DNA from: Phallusia mammillata
Taxonomy: Eukaryota > Chordata > Ascidiacea > Phlebobranchia > Ascidiidae
NCBI GenBank assembly: GCA_003260075.1
Contig: QLIY01000020.1
Coordinates: 62,001-126,000 of the forward strand
Direction of reading: 5' to 3'
Length of the DNA stretch: 64,000 nt
Shown: piece after piece, positions 38,901 to 53,500 of the stretch
Layout: the number at the start of each line of letters is the position of its first letter
Numbering within the stretch: position 1 is the stretch's first letter
Notes under the pieces: generated by a model
The model's input: the letters and a program-made list of their open reading frames with translations, nothing else
Told to the model about the DNA's origin: nothing
The model's database searches: none
Position numbers and translations under genes: made by a program

Positions 38901-41900
38901 CTAGGTTGCGCAAAAGAGCGACTCGGGTGTCGTATTCGGCAAGGACAGCGGATCGGTCACTGTGGCAAAACGTTTAAACTGTATAAATAATCACATTATA
39001 ACTATTGTATGTGTGTTTTCAAGCAAAACCTCCTTTTGATTTTTTGGCTTTACTGTAAAAGATATATTGGTAAATACGGGTATAAAAGCCACGTAATGAA
39101 GACAAATTTACAGCGATTCTGGTTTGCTTCATGACTTTGCTCTGTGGCATTATAGGAAAATTGAAAATAAAAGGCACAACTTTATGTTATAAATGTTTTT
39201 TTACACGATCTGTTCCTCTCTAACAGTAGGCATATCGATGTCAACGATCACTGAGGCGTACTGTCTCAGTAAGTGACAATAAAGAAGCAAATACTTGACT
39301 TAAAATCAGTAATCAGTCTCTAAAATCTTACTTAAAAAGAATCTTTTTTTGTACATGCCTCAAGAAATAAAAAAGTCACACGGGAATTTAAAATATTTAT
39401 CAACCTTTTCATGTCTTCCGTCCAATGATATGACATTTGCATAAAGTAAGAAGTCACTATAGGTCAGTCCGACTGCCTTAGGGCAAAAGTGACTAGAATA
39501 CGCAATTGAATTAATATAGGTCAAGGGAGTCTTTATGTTAGTGGCATGGGCAGAACAGAAACATTTTGAAACTTTGCACAAGTTAAAGTGAGAATGGAAA
39601 ATATTTTCCAGTTAACAGAATCAGTCAATAAATTTACATTGAAAATATATATTTCGCCAACTGGAATATTCAGTTCCTACAAAACCACAAAATAAAACAT
39701 CAATAAAATATAAATATTTGTAAACATCAAAACGCAGTGTTTATAGGAACTGAAGATTCCAGTTGGGCGATATATATTTTACATGTAAATTCATTGACTG
39801 ATTCTGTTAGCTGGAAAATATTTTCAATTCTAAGTTATTTACTAATCACTCCCAGTTCTGTATACAATTTCAAAACTGTGCATTGTTCAAAAAGAGTTGG
39901 GAGGGAGGAAATTTCCCTTACATGTTGTAAATATAAGTTTTTCGCACCTTTCATTAAGGTAGTGAACATCGGTCACAAAGCGCTGGACAATTTCCCTCTG
40001 GTCACGCACCGTCGAATCCGTTGTCACGTGATAGTCCACGCCCCCAGCGTTCCGCATGGCTTCACCGGTCAGTTTCGCTTCACGTTCGACAAGTTGGGTT
40101 TGGGCAACGTTTACCGCAGAAACCTCTTCCTCAGCTTCCTGTGAAAAAAAGTTCCGAATAGGGTTGTTATCAAATAAAGGTTTTCAATTTTTCAAACAAT
40201 CAAAACATTAATATAAGGCTGAAAACATATGTTTAAGTGCTTCTGTGTAACCGCAATTTCATAAAAATGTCACCAATGTGTTCAATCAAATTAATTTTGT
40301 CCATATATCGAGGTGTACTGCACAGGAAAAATTATTTGATTATTTGAAATGAGTAAAAAATTATTTGATAAATTTTCAAATAATTAAAAATTTAATATAA
40401 TCAAATAATTATTTGTTTGATAACAGCCCTAGTTCCGAAGGTTACTAACGGAGGGTGGGGACTGAATTTTTTAACAGCCCAAAATATTGTTACGTTATCG
40501 TGTTGATATCTGCATTTTTTGTGCAACGAAAATCAACAATACATACAATAAAGGGACGTTTACTAAAAGCCAAAAACGGTGCGTGCTGTTATGGCACAGT
40601 CAAGGTATACCATTCAGTTTGAGCTAAAATATACAAGTCAGTATATGAGTGTTAAACATCACAACGTTTCCACAGTTTAGTTCAGTGGTTCTCAAACTTT
40701 TTTATTGTCGGGACCAAATGGTATTTTTTAAGTGTGTAGGGAGCCGCAAAAAAACGAAATCCTAAGAAAATCACTAAAGATTATGACTTGTAAAGCTAAA
40801 ATAGCAATGTTTGTTGGTTTTCTGAGGTCTGGTGCGAGCCGCAAAATAAGTAGTTGGGAGCCGCATGCGGCCCCAAAAACCGAGTTTGAGAACCACTGGT
40901 TTAGCTTGTTATCGTCAGGTGAACTAAAACCAACGTAAGGGATGCAACTTGGTACACAACAGCACATAGTTGGTTTATCTATCATTGATGTCAACGTTAT
41001 AAGCTTTTAAAAGTTCCTAATACAGTGGTACTTAATCGAGGAGGAATTTTAAAACTAAGGGGGTGGAAATATAAGTTGTGACATGAGGATTGTGAATAGA
41101 CACTTTAATTCTGGGAATATAACCTGTAAAGTTGAAAAAGGAAAGACCCAATTCAAAACGATCTTTGTATGGTTTGGCATATACTAGTGCTATGTATAAT
41201 ATAGTAGGAATAAATGAAAATGATTACAATTGTTAAGAGAGGAATTAATCCAAAAAGTTGCTGTCCGAATCTAAGTTTAAAGTACCGATGAAAAAACAAA
41301 TTCACACAAATACAGTTTTGTAGTTTTTTTTTTTCACGTAACCAAAATGGTTTCGCATTTTTAATAAGTCCATAGCCCTTGAACACAATGTAAAAACCGT
41401 ATCTAGACTTTCCATCTAAACTTAATGACATTTCTGCCACTGTTGCAACAGTAAAGACTCACTTTAATCTTCAGCCCCAATTCATCCATCAGTTGTCGAG
41501 CTGTATGTGCGTTCAGGATCTGGTTTTCAGACAAATGTAGCAAAAGCTTCTCCTGGGCTTCGTCACATCGGACGGACAGGTTAAGTTTCGCTATCTGCAC
41601 AAAAAGACATATGTGTGTTAGAGCTTTCTCGAATATTCGATCCAGGATTGGCCCGATAATACTGTTTTCGGCACTATACGTGGTATTGCTACTCCTCCGA
41701 TACTTTGGCCGATATCTGTATAACGAGTAAAAACGTGCTTTAGTTTGTCGTTTCAGTCACCAATTTTGCGAAGAGTCACCTCACACGAACTTCAAACTAA
41801 CCGCCTTTGCAACACAATCTCTGCGTCAGCTTTGGACGTTTGCTGTTCGCACCTGGGAACATATAACGTGCGAAAAGACTGATTTGCTGCATCAGCAATT

Positions 41901-44445
41901 TTACCGACAATTCCTTTTTTTTCAAGTATTTTGTATAGAAGGGGTAAAATATAGACGTTTAAAGAAAAGTAAAAGCAATTTACATTCCAAATCTACCTTA
42001 TAGTACTGTGCATTGTTTAGCTATTGCGCCTAAACATACGTGACAATGGATTAAGTAAAGTCGCTATGGTGCTTTACAAACCCTCATTAAACGCCGCTTT
42101 GGAATGGTTAATGCAAACCTGTACAACAGCAACTAAAAGTTCAAACAAACAACAAACCTTAAATTCAAACAAACAACAAACCTTAAAGAAAGTTTTGCTG
42201 TGCTGAAACAGGGACAAGCCCTGGCCGGCAAATTGTTCAAAATTTTAAAGGAAATTAATGCATTTTTGCATGTTTTATTTTTCATATGCCACTAAAGCAG
42301 TGGTTCCCAGCCTTTTTGTAGTCACGAACCCCTTTTATAAATTTTATAGGTCTGCGGACCCCCAAAATAATTTAGTCTTTTTTCGTTTCCTGCATTATAC
42401 GTTATTATACTTTCATTTTTGGGGGCAGAATTTTAATCAACCTTCACAATAATTAAATCTCAATAAAGTTCTGTACTGTACCAGTCAACGCAACAAAGAG
42501 ATAAATTTTCTGGTGTACAATACTTAAAACAAAGCACTATAAAGTCTATTGTGTGTTGTGATGTAACAATGGAGGTAACAATCACACAAAAAGCAAGTTT
42601 TCTTGATCCGAAGGTTTGATAAACAGTTAGCACTTGTATGCAGGACTGTAAAAACGGTTTGAAAACTTAAAAATATTGTACTATTGAGTAATGGTATTAA
42701 GAATGTTTGCCTCCACGGACCCCCTAAAACCATCTCACGGGGGGGGGGGGCACAATGGAGGTTACAATCGAATCCCACGTTGGGAACCACTGCACTAAAG
42801 TAACGGGTAGGCTACGGATCGGATCGCAGGCTCATTGAAGGCGTTATACCTAATTAGTCGGTCACCGTTGCCATTGTGAATGCTACATAGTATGCCATGA
42901 TTTCAAAAAATGGAAACAACAAGACCGAACCATCAAGAAAAACTGAGCTAGAATGGCTTGCTGTGACATGAAAATAATTGAAGGGGCAGAAACAGATTTT
43001 TTGGTACAACAGCTCAACACTCGGCAGGTTGTCACCTTGTAGCGACTTTTTGTGTTTTTATTTGTGAACCATAAGTATACAGTTTTTAAATATACTAGCT
43101 GTAACGTCTACTTCGGTGCTCCTGGTGGGCACAGACGTCCACTCTATGGGGAAACGGTAGAATAGTAATTTGCGATGTAACACTTACTTCATCCTTTTAA
43201 AAACGACAACACAATCATATAACGAGAAAATTTTGCCCGAATCCGCCAACCAATAAACTGTAGTAAAGAATCTCTAAAAACGGTAGTAAAAGGTAAACAA
43301 AGACATAAAATTCCGGTAGTAAGTCACCCAAAACCTACAAAAACCTACTTATATAAATAGTTAAGCTAATTTGCATGTATGAACAGAAGGTCGGCTCTGG
43401 CCTGATTTAACATTTTACTATGAGTCTACACACCCACAAGTTCTGGCCAATCAGAACATCGCGTTGGACAGACCGAAAGGGTTTACCATAAAATACAATG
43501 TATCATTTCCTTTCTACGAAAAGTTATTACCTTTTGAACTTTCGCAGCCTGTGCGGCCTCATTGTTGGTGAGTTGATGTCTGGCTGTCGATTCGTGTTGG
43601 TAAAATTCCATTAAAGTTGCAAAATATACCTGTGGAAAAGTCCATGTATAAAATGTTCATAAATGAGCCCGTTTCCGGGGATATTACGGGCAGTAGTTTA
43701 CACCAGAGTTGTAAGTCGGGCTGGGTTCGGGCTTATAGGTTTCTTCAAAAAACAGGGTTGATTCTGGCCTGACTTTACACTCTGTGTCAGTACTTTTAGA
43801 TAGATAAGTAGCCAGCTGGACCTGACCTAATGTCAAAAAGCCCTAAAACGCCTTGTTTAAACCCAATTGTCAATTGTGTTTGTTGCCTTGTTCTTTTCTA
43901 CGGCTTCAATGTATAGGCCTGTCAATCAAACATTCGGGCCTAAACGGGCTTCTCAAAAAGGATTCGGGTTCGGGTTCGGGCTCCAATTTCAGGCCCGTTT
44001 ACAACTTTGGTTTATACAATTTCTCAGTTTCAGATATAAAGTTAAATTCAAAACGTTACTTTTTCGGGTCGCTATAGCGATTTCGTTCGAAACGTGGAGC
44101 AACTATAGGGGAGTGGTTCTCAACCTTATACTGGTCGCGTACCACCTGACGACTTTTTCTATTGTTGCGCACAAAACCATGTTTAAATGGGTAGACCAAG
44201 AGTTATTCTTGACTACACTAGCAAATTTTAGCAGAATCAGCAAGGTTAGTAATTCCTAAAAAACGTCCAAAACACGGGGTCTGCACAAAAAAGCCTGATC
44301 AGTTGGGTCAGTTGAGTAGCGATTCTTAAAGTGACTTAAATCAAGTATAACAGAAAAGTAGCCACCTGAAAAACCCTGGCGTACCACTAGTAGTACGCGT
44401 ACCCAGTTTTTTTTTTAAGGTTTGGTTTGGGTGACCGCTAAGTAG

Positions 44446-44535
<90 letters not shown>

Positions 44536-47500
44536 GTTTTAGAGTGTTTAGACTTCAAGCATTGGTAAAAATGAAAAAAAAACAGCGAAAGAAATATCAC
44601 AAAAGTCATCATACAGTACATTTACAACTACAGCATACGCTATTATTTCACATAAGTGTGCATTTACGGAAACTTTTGTTGAGCGATGAAATAATGTTGA
44701 CCTTATTTGGAAGGTACCTCGACAAAGTTACGTATCTTTAATTTCTGTCCACCCCTGTCAAGTAATTTCTGCAATGCTTGACTTCGGTCTTGCTCGATTT
44801 GTTGAAAAATTGATTTTCGCTGTTCGATAGACTGTTGCTGAATTCCTCTTAGTGACTCTTCCAACTCTAAAACGGCCACACAAGGGCGCCAGTGATTAAA
44901 TATTTCAATATAATTTTTTAAAAATCGGAATTTTTTGTCTGTTGCATATTTAGTTTAGAGATAGACCGGCACGTAAGGTCGATACCGATAACAATTATCG
45001 GTAGTTAAATCACCGATATTGAAAGCCGATACTTTGTTTGCAGTAAAAGGCCCAAGCTTGTATCTTTTTTAATATCAAAATCTCCAACGTTGTTTGAAAA
45101 GCTAACGTTGGGTGATTGTACAACAAAGTAACAAAAAGATGTAGTTCAAAGGTCATGCTTTGCTATACGTCAAATAAACGAACGAACCGTGTAAAAACGG
45201 AACTAACGAAAACCCCGTCAAAGCTTGCGACTTCGATTTGCCTTGATGCCGATCAGTTATTGGACAATATCTTAAGCAAGACACAGTTGCGCCAAGCAAA
45301 AATAACATAGTTACAAACGCGCCATTTATCGGCCGTCCGGTGACGAAAAGGCCAATACCTATAATCGGTAATACACCTTATAACGGCGCCGAAAATCAGC
45401 CCGGGCGATAATTAAAATCGGTCTATCCCGATAAATCGGTTAATTTACGTATTCATTAAACTTGAAAGCATAAAAAAGTATTTGTTATGTATGAGCCAAA
45501 CAAGTGCGGGATTTTTGTTTGCGTATAGCTAATGGTTTTGTATCTAGGATGTCATTTCTGGTATCGGACATTTAGTATACTTTTAAGCCTATACCAACGT
45601 TGGTGGATTAAAATTTGACGTCTTGTTGACCATAAACGCACAATCAATGTTACTGCGTTCGATTTACTATAGCACATGCAGCAGTTGTTTCCTACATTTA
45701 TTGGTGTCCATGCAAAAATTTTGATGACAATCTCGGCGTTACATTCTGATTTGACGTTTTCAACTCAATTGATGTTTTGTTTTTGTTTAAACTTAACTTT
45801 TATGATAAAACACTTTATAGCAGACAATTGTACGCCTTTTTGGGTGATTTAAAATTTACCTAAACGTCTCAAACAAATAAAAATTCAACGTTTATTGTCT
45901 GGAATTCATTGTCCATATTCTTGACTTAGCAAAAACATGGAATTAAAAAGGCCAAAACATTAAATAACAAATAGGTTTAAGTACGTTAGCCATAATCTGT
46001 TTGCCGTTTAACTTAGAGGTCACTGGAGGTTACCATACATACAACAGCTTTAGATAAACCGTGGGGGGGGGGCAGTACGTTAGCCATAATCTGTTTGCCA
46101 TTTTACTCCAGAGGTCACTGGAGGTTACCATACATACAACAGCTTTAGATAAACCGTTATGAAAGTATCCCAAAGGGCGCGCAAAATACCACAGCATTCA
46201 TATAGCGCACCACAAAAGCTTTCGATTATAAAACCGAAACGGGTTGCAACAATTTACCACAAATTGAACAAAGATAGCATCCCTCTATTCCCTTAACGCC
46301 AGCATAAATTCCATTGTTACCGCAAAGACCTGTGCTATTGTCGCGAAAGTTAATATTTGTCTAACCTACTATGGCATAAGAAGGCGTTGAAACGTCAATA
46401 GGACATTTCCTCATACAATAGCAATACCACAAATGAGGTATTAATGGGTTTTGAAGGTCTCTTGGTGTTGAAAAACGGATAAGGGTTTTTGTTTACCATT
46501 TTTTGTACCTAAGCGTTACATACACTTGGGCGTGTTAAGGAACAATTGTGCGCATTTTTTTGGTCTAGTACTGTACGCATCACGGCGGCCGCAGTATTTG
46601 GTTTTGGAAATTCTAAATCGGTACCATGCAGGAACAATTAATTTGTAAAACGCCTGTTACGCATAATTGCACATCTTGAGGAAAAATTAAACATTTCAAG
46701 TATTTCGTTTCTTAGCCTGTTGTTTTTCTAGCAAGCCACCACCTATATTTATGTGTCCATAGTAACTGCGCCTTTTTCGACACTGTTTGGCCTAAATATT
46801 TTTTTAACATGATTTAACAGAAGTTATTCAAGTTGCTACTGGTTTTATTTTCTCCGTAAAACGTTTGTTTGGATAACGTTTGTGGTTTTAAAAAAAACTT
46901 TTGTACCCAAAATTCGCCCACCCTTACTAGAGTTTTTGGAAGCAAATATTCAACCGAAATTCAATTATGATTGATTTATGAAAGGTAAACAGCATTTTAG
47001 TACAAAAAATCAATCACTGCCTAAAGGGGTTTTTTCTTTACAACCCTATCTTGTCTGTTGGAACTAAACATAGGTAAAGCAGGGAATTTTTTTCAAAAAC
47101 TGTTAAGGTTTAAGGTGACAATTAAAATTCATTTATTTTTAGTCACATTTTTTTTTAAAGAAAACAAGTTTTAAACTAAAATTTTGCATTAGAGCAAAAA
47201 ACGTTAGGAATTGGGTAAGCTATTAACAACTAGTGAAAGTAATAAAACAGCAAAGAAAATCTCCAAAACAAGCTTTACCAGCTGTGGTGTCATCCATTAC
47301 TGATTCAATTTCAGCTTTAAATTGATTCCATAATTGGCCGCTAGCATCATGGGTTAAATGACCAGCTTTGCTCAGGCGCTGCAAAATTGTTTCTACATAA
47401 CTACGCCGTGTCCTAAAAGGAAAAAAAATATGTTACATTTTTTATTAACTAAATGGCAACATGAAGTTTTAATACCACATTTACTCACTTGATTATAAGC

Positions 47501-50500
47501 TGCATGTTAAGATATTAAAAAAATAATAATCTAAGACACCCTCAATTGTATGCCGCATTTAGTGATGTTAGATACTATTGTTTAATAACACTTCTTTATG
47601 TTGCTATGTAGTACAACTATTTGTCAACATTTGTTAGTTACTCAAATAATTGTATCCAGCAGAGCATATGTTGAAGTATCAAGTCAATATGCCCCAAAAA
47701 AATTGAACACAAAATCAATTAAAAAGCATGTGTGTAGAAATAATATTGGTATGATATTAAAATGTAAGCCGCCCTTGATTGTATGCCACACAAACAGTAG
47801 TGTAAAAACTTTATAAGCCACAGCAGCGAATAAATGCTGTATGTTGACACAGAACATATTTTACCTTATAGACTCCAAAAGAGCTATATTTCCTCCATGG
47901 AAGGCCTGAACAACCAGAAATTGCCGATGGTTCAAGGGGGGGGGGTGGTACGAGTGGCAGTGCAGAGCATGCAAGTGGTACGAGATCGTAAAAAGGTTGG
48001 GAAACCCTGTGTTAGATACTATTGTTTAATAACACTTCTTTATGTTGCTACGTAGTACAACTATTTGTCAACAATTGCTAGTTACTCAAATAATTGTACC
48101 CAGCAGAGTGTATGTTGAACTATAAAGCCAACAAGCAAAAAAAAATTAGAATGTAAATTCAATCAAAAAGCATGGGTGTAGAAATAATGTTAGTATGGCA
48201 TAAAATGAAGCCACACTCGAATGTAAGCCACACAAACAGTAGTGCAACAAACTTTAAAAGCCATGGCTAACAATTTAATAAATATGGTATGTTGACACAG
48301 AACGTATTTTACCTTATGGACTCCAAAAGAGCTACATTTCCTCCATGGAAGGCCTGAACAACCAGAAATTGCCGATGGTTCAAAGCGTTTAATTCCTGCA
48401 AAACAACATGTGTATAGTTGTGTAGGTTCACCTACGTAAAAGTTTGCTAGATGTCTGCACACTTATTAACTTGTGTTAAGTTAAGTTTATTTTGTTTGGT
48501 GAACGATATCAACACAAGTGCGCTACAACAAAGTCGAAAAGCGCTGAGTGCTAAAAAGTGGTACACTGGATTTGCTGCAGCTACACCATATTATAAAGCT
48601 TACAGTATAACTAGGGGGGGGGGAGATATCAACACAAGTGCGCTACAACAATCAAGTCGAAAATCGCTGATTGCTAAAAAGTGGTACGCTGGATTTGCTG
48701 CAGCTACACCATATTATAAAGCTTACAGTATAACTAATTCAAAATGAGTTGGACTAAATTCCCTGCAGAGAAATTTTTGATTTAAATTACAAATATTTTC
48801 TGTTATAATTTTTAGCTTGGTCAGTTTCCAGCAATACAACGAGAAAAAACATGCTTGGTGGTACTTATTTTTACAATTAGGGTTACATAAACACTAAAAG
48901 TGTTTCTTGCTTCTAAAACATTGTGTTGCCAACCTTGCTTTGCCTACTTTCCACCAAATTGCCTAAACAAATACTAATATTGCCACATGGTTAAATGTAT
49001 GTCTTAACCTTGTAGAAAAGTAGGCTTTTCTTTGACTAAAGAAGCATAAAAATGCAACAACACATTTAAAACTAGCTAGCAGAGGACACAACACCACTTA
49101 AAGATAAATGTAATGGACCAAACTCAGATCAAGCTTTGAGCAAAACCATAATTGCCTGCTTAAAAGTCAAATTGCAGGTGTAATCTCTATGTTAGAAAAC
49201 ACAACTGTAAAGCAATTCAACACCATCATACAAAAAATCATTAGGCACATGAAGGGAAAAAGGGTATATATAGCTGAAAAGTATGTTTTTTTCGGTAATT
49301 TAAAAAATTACTGAGGCAATTTCTGTACCTCAAGTTTGTATTCATTAAGTGTCCTTATCTTCTCTTCCACAGCAGAGGTAATTTTTACCAGACCAGAATG
49401 TATAACTTCTTTGTCTTCACCACCTAGCACACTTGATTCAAATGCACTACATACATTTTGCATGTCTTCAACCTGTAAAATGTAGACTTGTCTGAAATCA
49501 TTTTCACACCAGAAATAAATCTTAGTTGGGCATGGTGCAGGTTTTTGCTGAAAGTGCTTAAATTTGCTGAAGTTGAACCAGAAATATGTTTTGTAAACAT
49601 ATTTTTGTAAACGTTGCGCAGCTATTTCCGGCTTGGTTAATATTGTAGCGCAATTGTGCTGCGACAGTTTTGCCCGACAAAATAAACTCAATCGACTCAA
49701 TTCAAAGTATTTGCTTACATGTAATGGCGATCAATATAGCCATACATACCTTATACCAAGCAGAAAAAACTAACAGAATTTTAAATGGACCTTTTTTGAC
49801 CTATCATAGGCCACAGTTGTAAAGCACAAACAGGAGTATATACCATCAACTGCCAGAAGGAACTATCACCCAAAATGACTAGAGCATATATCATGGATAT
49901 ATGAAAGTAAGTTTTAGTCAAAACGTTTATGATACCAAAACTATTCACCCTGGCTAAAAAGAGTTTACTTAACTTGAGGATGATGGTAAAAAAAACAGTA
50001 GTTGACATTATTCCTAAACTGATCTTTTCATTTTTTCACCAAAAATGCACAAATACTTAATTTAATATTAATTTGTATTAATAAGCTCAACTTGAATTAT
50101 GTCTTATGCCCAACAGATCAAACTTGAAATAGGTCACTATGAACCAGAATTGACCAAATAATACCAAGTTAATAACTCTATGTGCAAGGCGAGTTTATGT
50201 TACAGGCCATGCAGCTTAAAAGAATAAAATAAAAAATGAAGTATTACACATTAACCTTGACATACCATTTGATATGTGGCTTGGAATATTTCTTTGAGTG
50301 GAATGGAGTCAAATTTGTGAGAATGGTCCAAGGAATGTTTATATTCATCATTTATTGAGCGTTGGTATTTCCTCATTGCCTTTGCAAGCATCTGGTTGAT
50401 TAGAAAACAACGAGCTCTCCAATCATCCAAGAAAACCAAACTCGAATGACATTTGCAATTTTTGTAGTTTTACCTTTTCAGCAGCTGTCAATGTATTTGT

Positions 50501-53500
50501 ATATTCTTCTGAGGTCACTTGCTGTCGTTTGAAGTATTGTGTCAAAATTAGCTTGAATGTCTGATAAAAACATAAGTTACTTTACCATTCATGAATCACA
50601 TTCTGATAAGAAAACCTAGTTGCTAAAAATTGCATAAATAACATAAGCAACTACAGTACAGGAACAGGATAGGCCAAGTCCAATTGTTAGATGACACATT
50701 ATTTTTAAACAGCTTGAGACTTTGGATGCTATCTAAAGGAAAGAACCCAACGGTTCCCAACCTTTTTCAACGAATTCCTCCCTTAACAATTCAAAACAAT
50801 TTCATTCCTTCCTAATATACTACATTGTAGCTAATATACAAAGATCATTTAAAACTGGGACTTTTAAGAACTTCACAGGTTATATTACCAGAGCATTAGT
50901 GTCTATTTACAATCCACATGTAAAATTGAAATAAGTTCCTTTCCTTAAGTTTTCCTTCTCGGTTGGGCACCACTGATATTACTTTAAATGTGGCTTAAAA
51001 GTTCAGGCTTTTCTGAAGCATACAAAAAAACTGTGTGTATCAAAGTATGGTTTTGCATGTATCATTTAACAGAAGTAAATAAATGAAATACAGATCCATT
51101 ATTAGACAAACCAACCTGCAATAAACAAGTATGTCTGTGTTCCCATGCAATAATCTGCATATTGTAAGAAGAGCTTTCTTCTTGTTTCATTAACTCATAT
51201 AGCTTTAGGTCAAGTGTGCTTGCCATGATAACATCAATCAGTCCAGTAGTATTACCTAGGAAAAATGGAAATATATAATCCACTTAGGCAAATTGCCAAG
51301 TATCTTTTGGTTTTGCTACTGAATAGTTTTGTTTAAATTAGGTTTTGGATGTTAATATCCAACAAGACATTTAAAATTCAGTGTTAAAGGTTTATTTTTG
51401 ACAAAAATTATAAATATGCATATCTTTGCAGCCAATTTCCAGCAATGCAGTTTACCACATAAAAATCGGTCTAAAAGTATTGGAACAAAAAACATGTTTC
51501 AAAAACGTAATGACCAACATCCATAGTTTTGCTTTTCATAAGAATCAATGTTTTCTACTTTTTAACATAATAGTTCCATTCATAGTTTCGGCATCATGCA
51601 GTTCATCATGTTGTACAGAAATGGTGTCATGTGATCGTCGATCAGAAAACAGTGTTGTTTCTCTGGCATGTTTATTCTGCTCAATCTAAATGGAATATGT
51701 TACTTTGTTGGAATAACAATGTACAGACAAAAAGTATAAACTTATGCATGTTTCACTCCTACACAAATTATAACATGTTTCACTCCTACAATTTTGTAAA
51801 AAGTTTTGCATTGAAAATACCACCTTAAATGGAAAAATGTTTATTTGTTAATAACAAGCTAAACCTAAGTTTCCATACACATAATTCAATCATCCGTTGT
51901 CTTCTTTTGCTATTTGGCCAGATTACAAAAAAGGTTAAACACAACCAGCTAATCAAAGACAGTGCACCAATACCACTGGCTATCATCAGATATTTAATTC
52001 TATAGTTCAGTTTAACTTATTTTCTGCACTTTTGATAATATTTCCAGACAGTTACAATACCTGATTGTTTGAAGATAAGTTTTCAATATGATCCAAGTGC
52101 ATGGAAGCATTTTTTCTGGATCTTTTCTTAAATCTTTGCCTTAAGATGTCCATTAAAAAGCATTTTGTGACTAACAAACCAATAATAAAACCCATGACAG
52201 CACCCAATGGGCCACCAATGGCAGCAACCAGTAAATCTGGTCCAGTTCCACTCGTTGCTACATTCACAGAAACCCGCTGACAATTTTCTACAACAATACC
52301 AAAGGCTTTAGGGCAGTTTGGGGCATAAAATCTTTTTCAAGCAATTTAAATGGTTTTTAAGGTATAAGTGTAATGTCATAGCAGACTACAAGAATCAGCC
52401 TATGTAACAGAGTGGTGACCGACGGATCTGTCTTCACTTATCAAATAAGCAAAATATACCCCAAAAGAGTGGCAGACGATCAGTGTCAGTGTAATCTTTT
52501 ATTTGTACATCAATAAACAATAAACCAGTGTTTCATCCTGAACTGGAACGTTATACCGGAACGAAATAAATAATTTTCGGTTCAAATGCCGGAACGAAAT
52601 AAATAATTTTTGGTTCAAATACCGGAACGAAATACCGAAATAAAAAATATTTCAAATACCGGAACGGAACGAAATACCGTAATCTTTTATTCAGGTATTT
52701 CGTTATGGACATTTGAAACGAACAATTGCTGAAAATTCTGCTCCGTTAGACTAAGCTACAATAAAATTGAAGCTCCTACAATTTACATCCGTTTGACCAT
52801 AATTGACAAATGTTATGTGACGTAACAACTACTGACAATAATTCTTGTGTGTTGCAACTTTCTATCTTTTTTTCCCTTAATAGTTGTAAAGACCACAATG
52901 AAATGTTCTTTTGCTAAGACTGAAATACCGAAAAATACTGTTATAAATTTATTTCGGTCAGACCGGAATGAAATAAAAATATTTGTCTATAACGAAATAA
53001 ATAATTGCTCAGAATGAATAAAGTTATTTGGTTTCGTTCCGTTTTAACTTCCATGTGTTTTTATCTTCTTTTCTTTTTAGATGGAAACTGACGATACCTA
53101 AAATAGCTAAATTAATAGTTTTGCTTCATAAATAAAGATTACACTAAAGCCGATCATCTGCCACTCTTCTGGGGTATATTTTTTTGAGCTTGTTTTAGTG
53201 CAAATGTGTTGCTATATTGTCTTTCACCAAGCAAAATAAACGCCAACTCAACTCAACATATTTTTGTGGGGTTTTATGGTTATCAAATGTATGTTTCTAC
53301 AAACATTACTGTAGATGTAAAATTATTGAATTGATGTTTTCTAGGGGTATTAATGTAAGAACTTTAAGTTGATCTAAAATAACAATGTTAGGTTTACCAT
53401 TTTTTAAGGTTATTATATTTTGGTAGAATTTCACTACAATGATATTTTTAAGGATATTCATACCAAATCAAGCCAAAAAAACACTACATCATCATGCAAA

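Noticed and set aside
51885..52005. Minus-strand membrane-helix-like frame (YLMIASGIGALSLISWLCL) as an exon of the EVC-like gene
   Set aside because: Phases do not fit, and the flanking exons 52061 and 51685 join perfectly without it; it may be chance or a relic.
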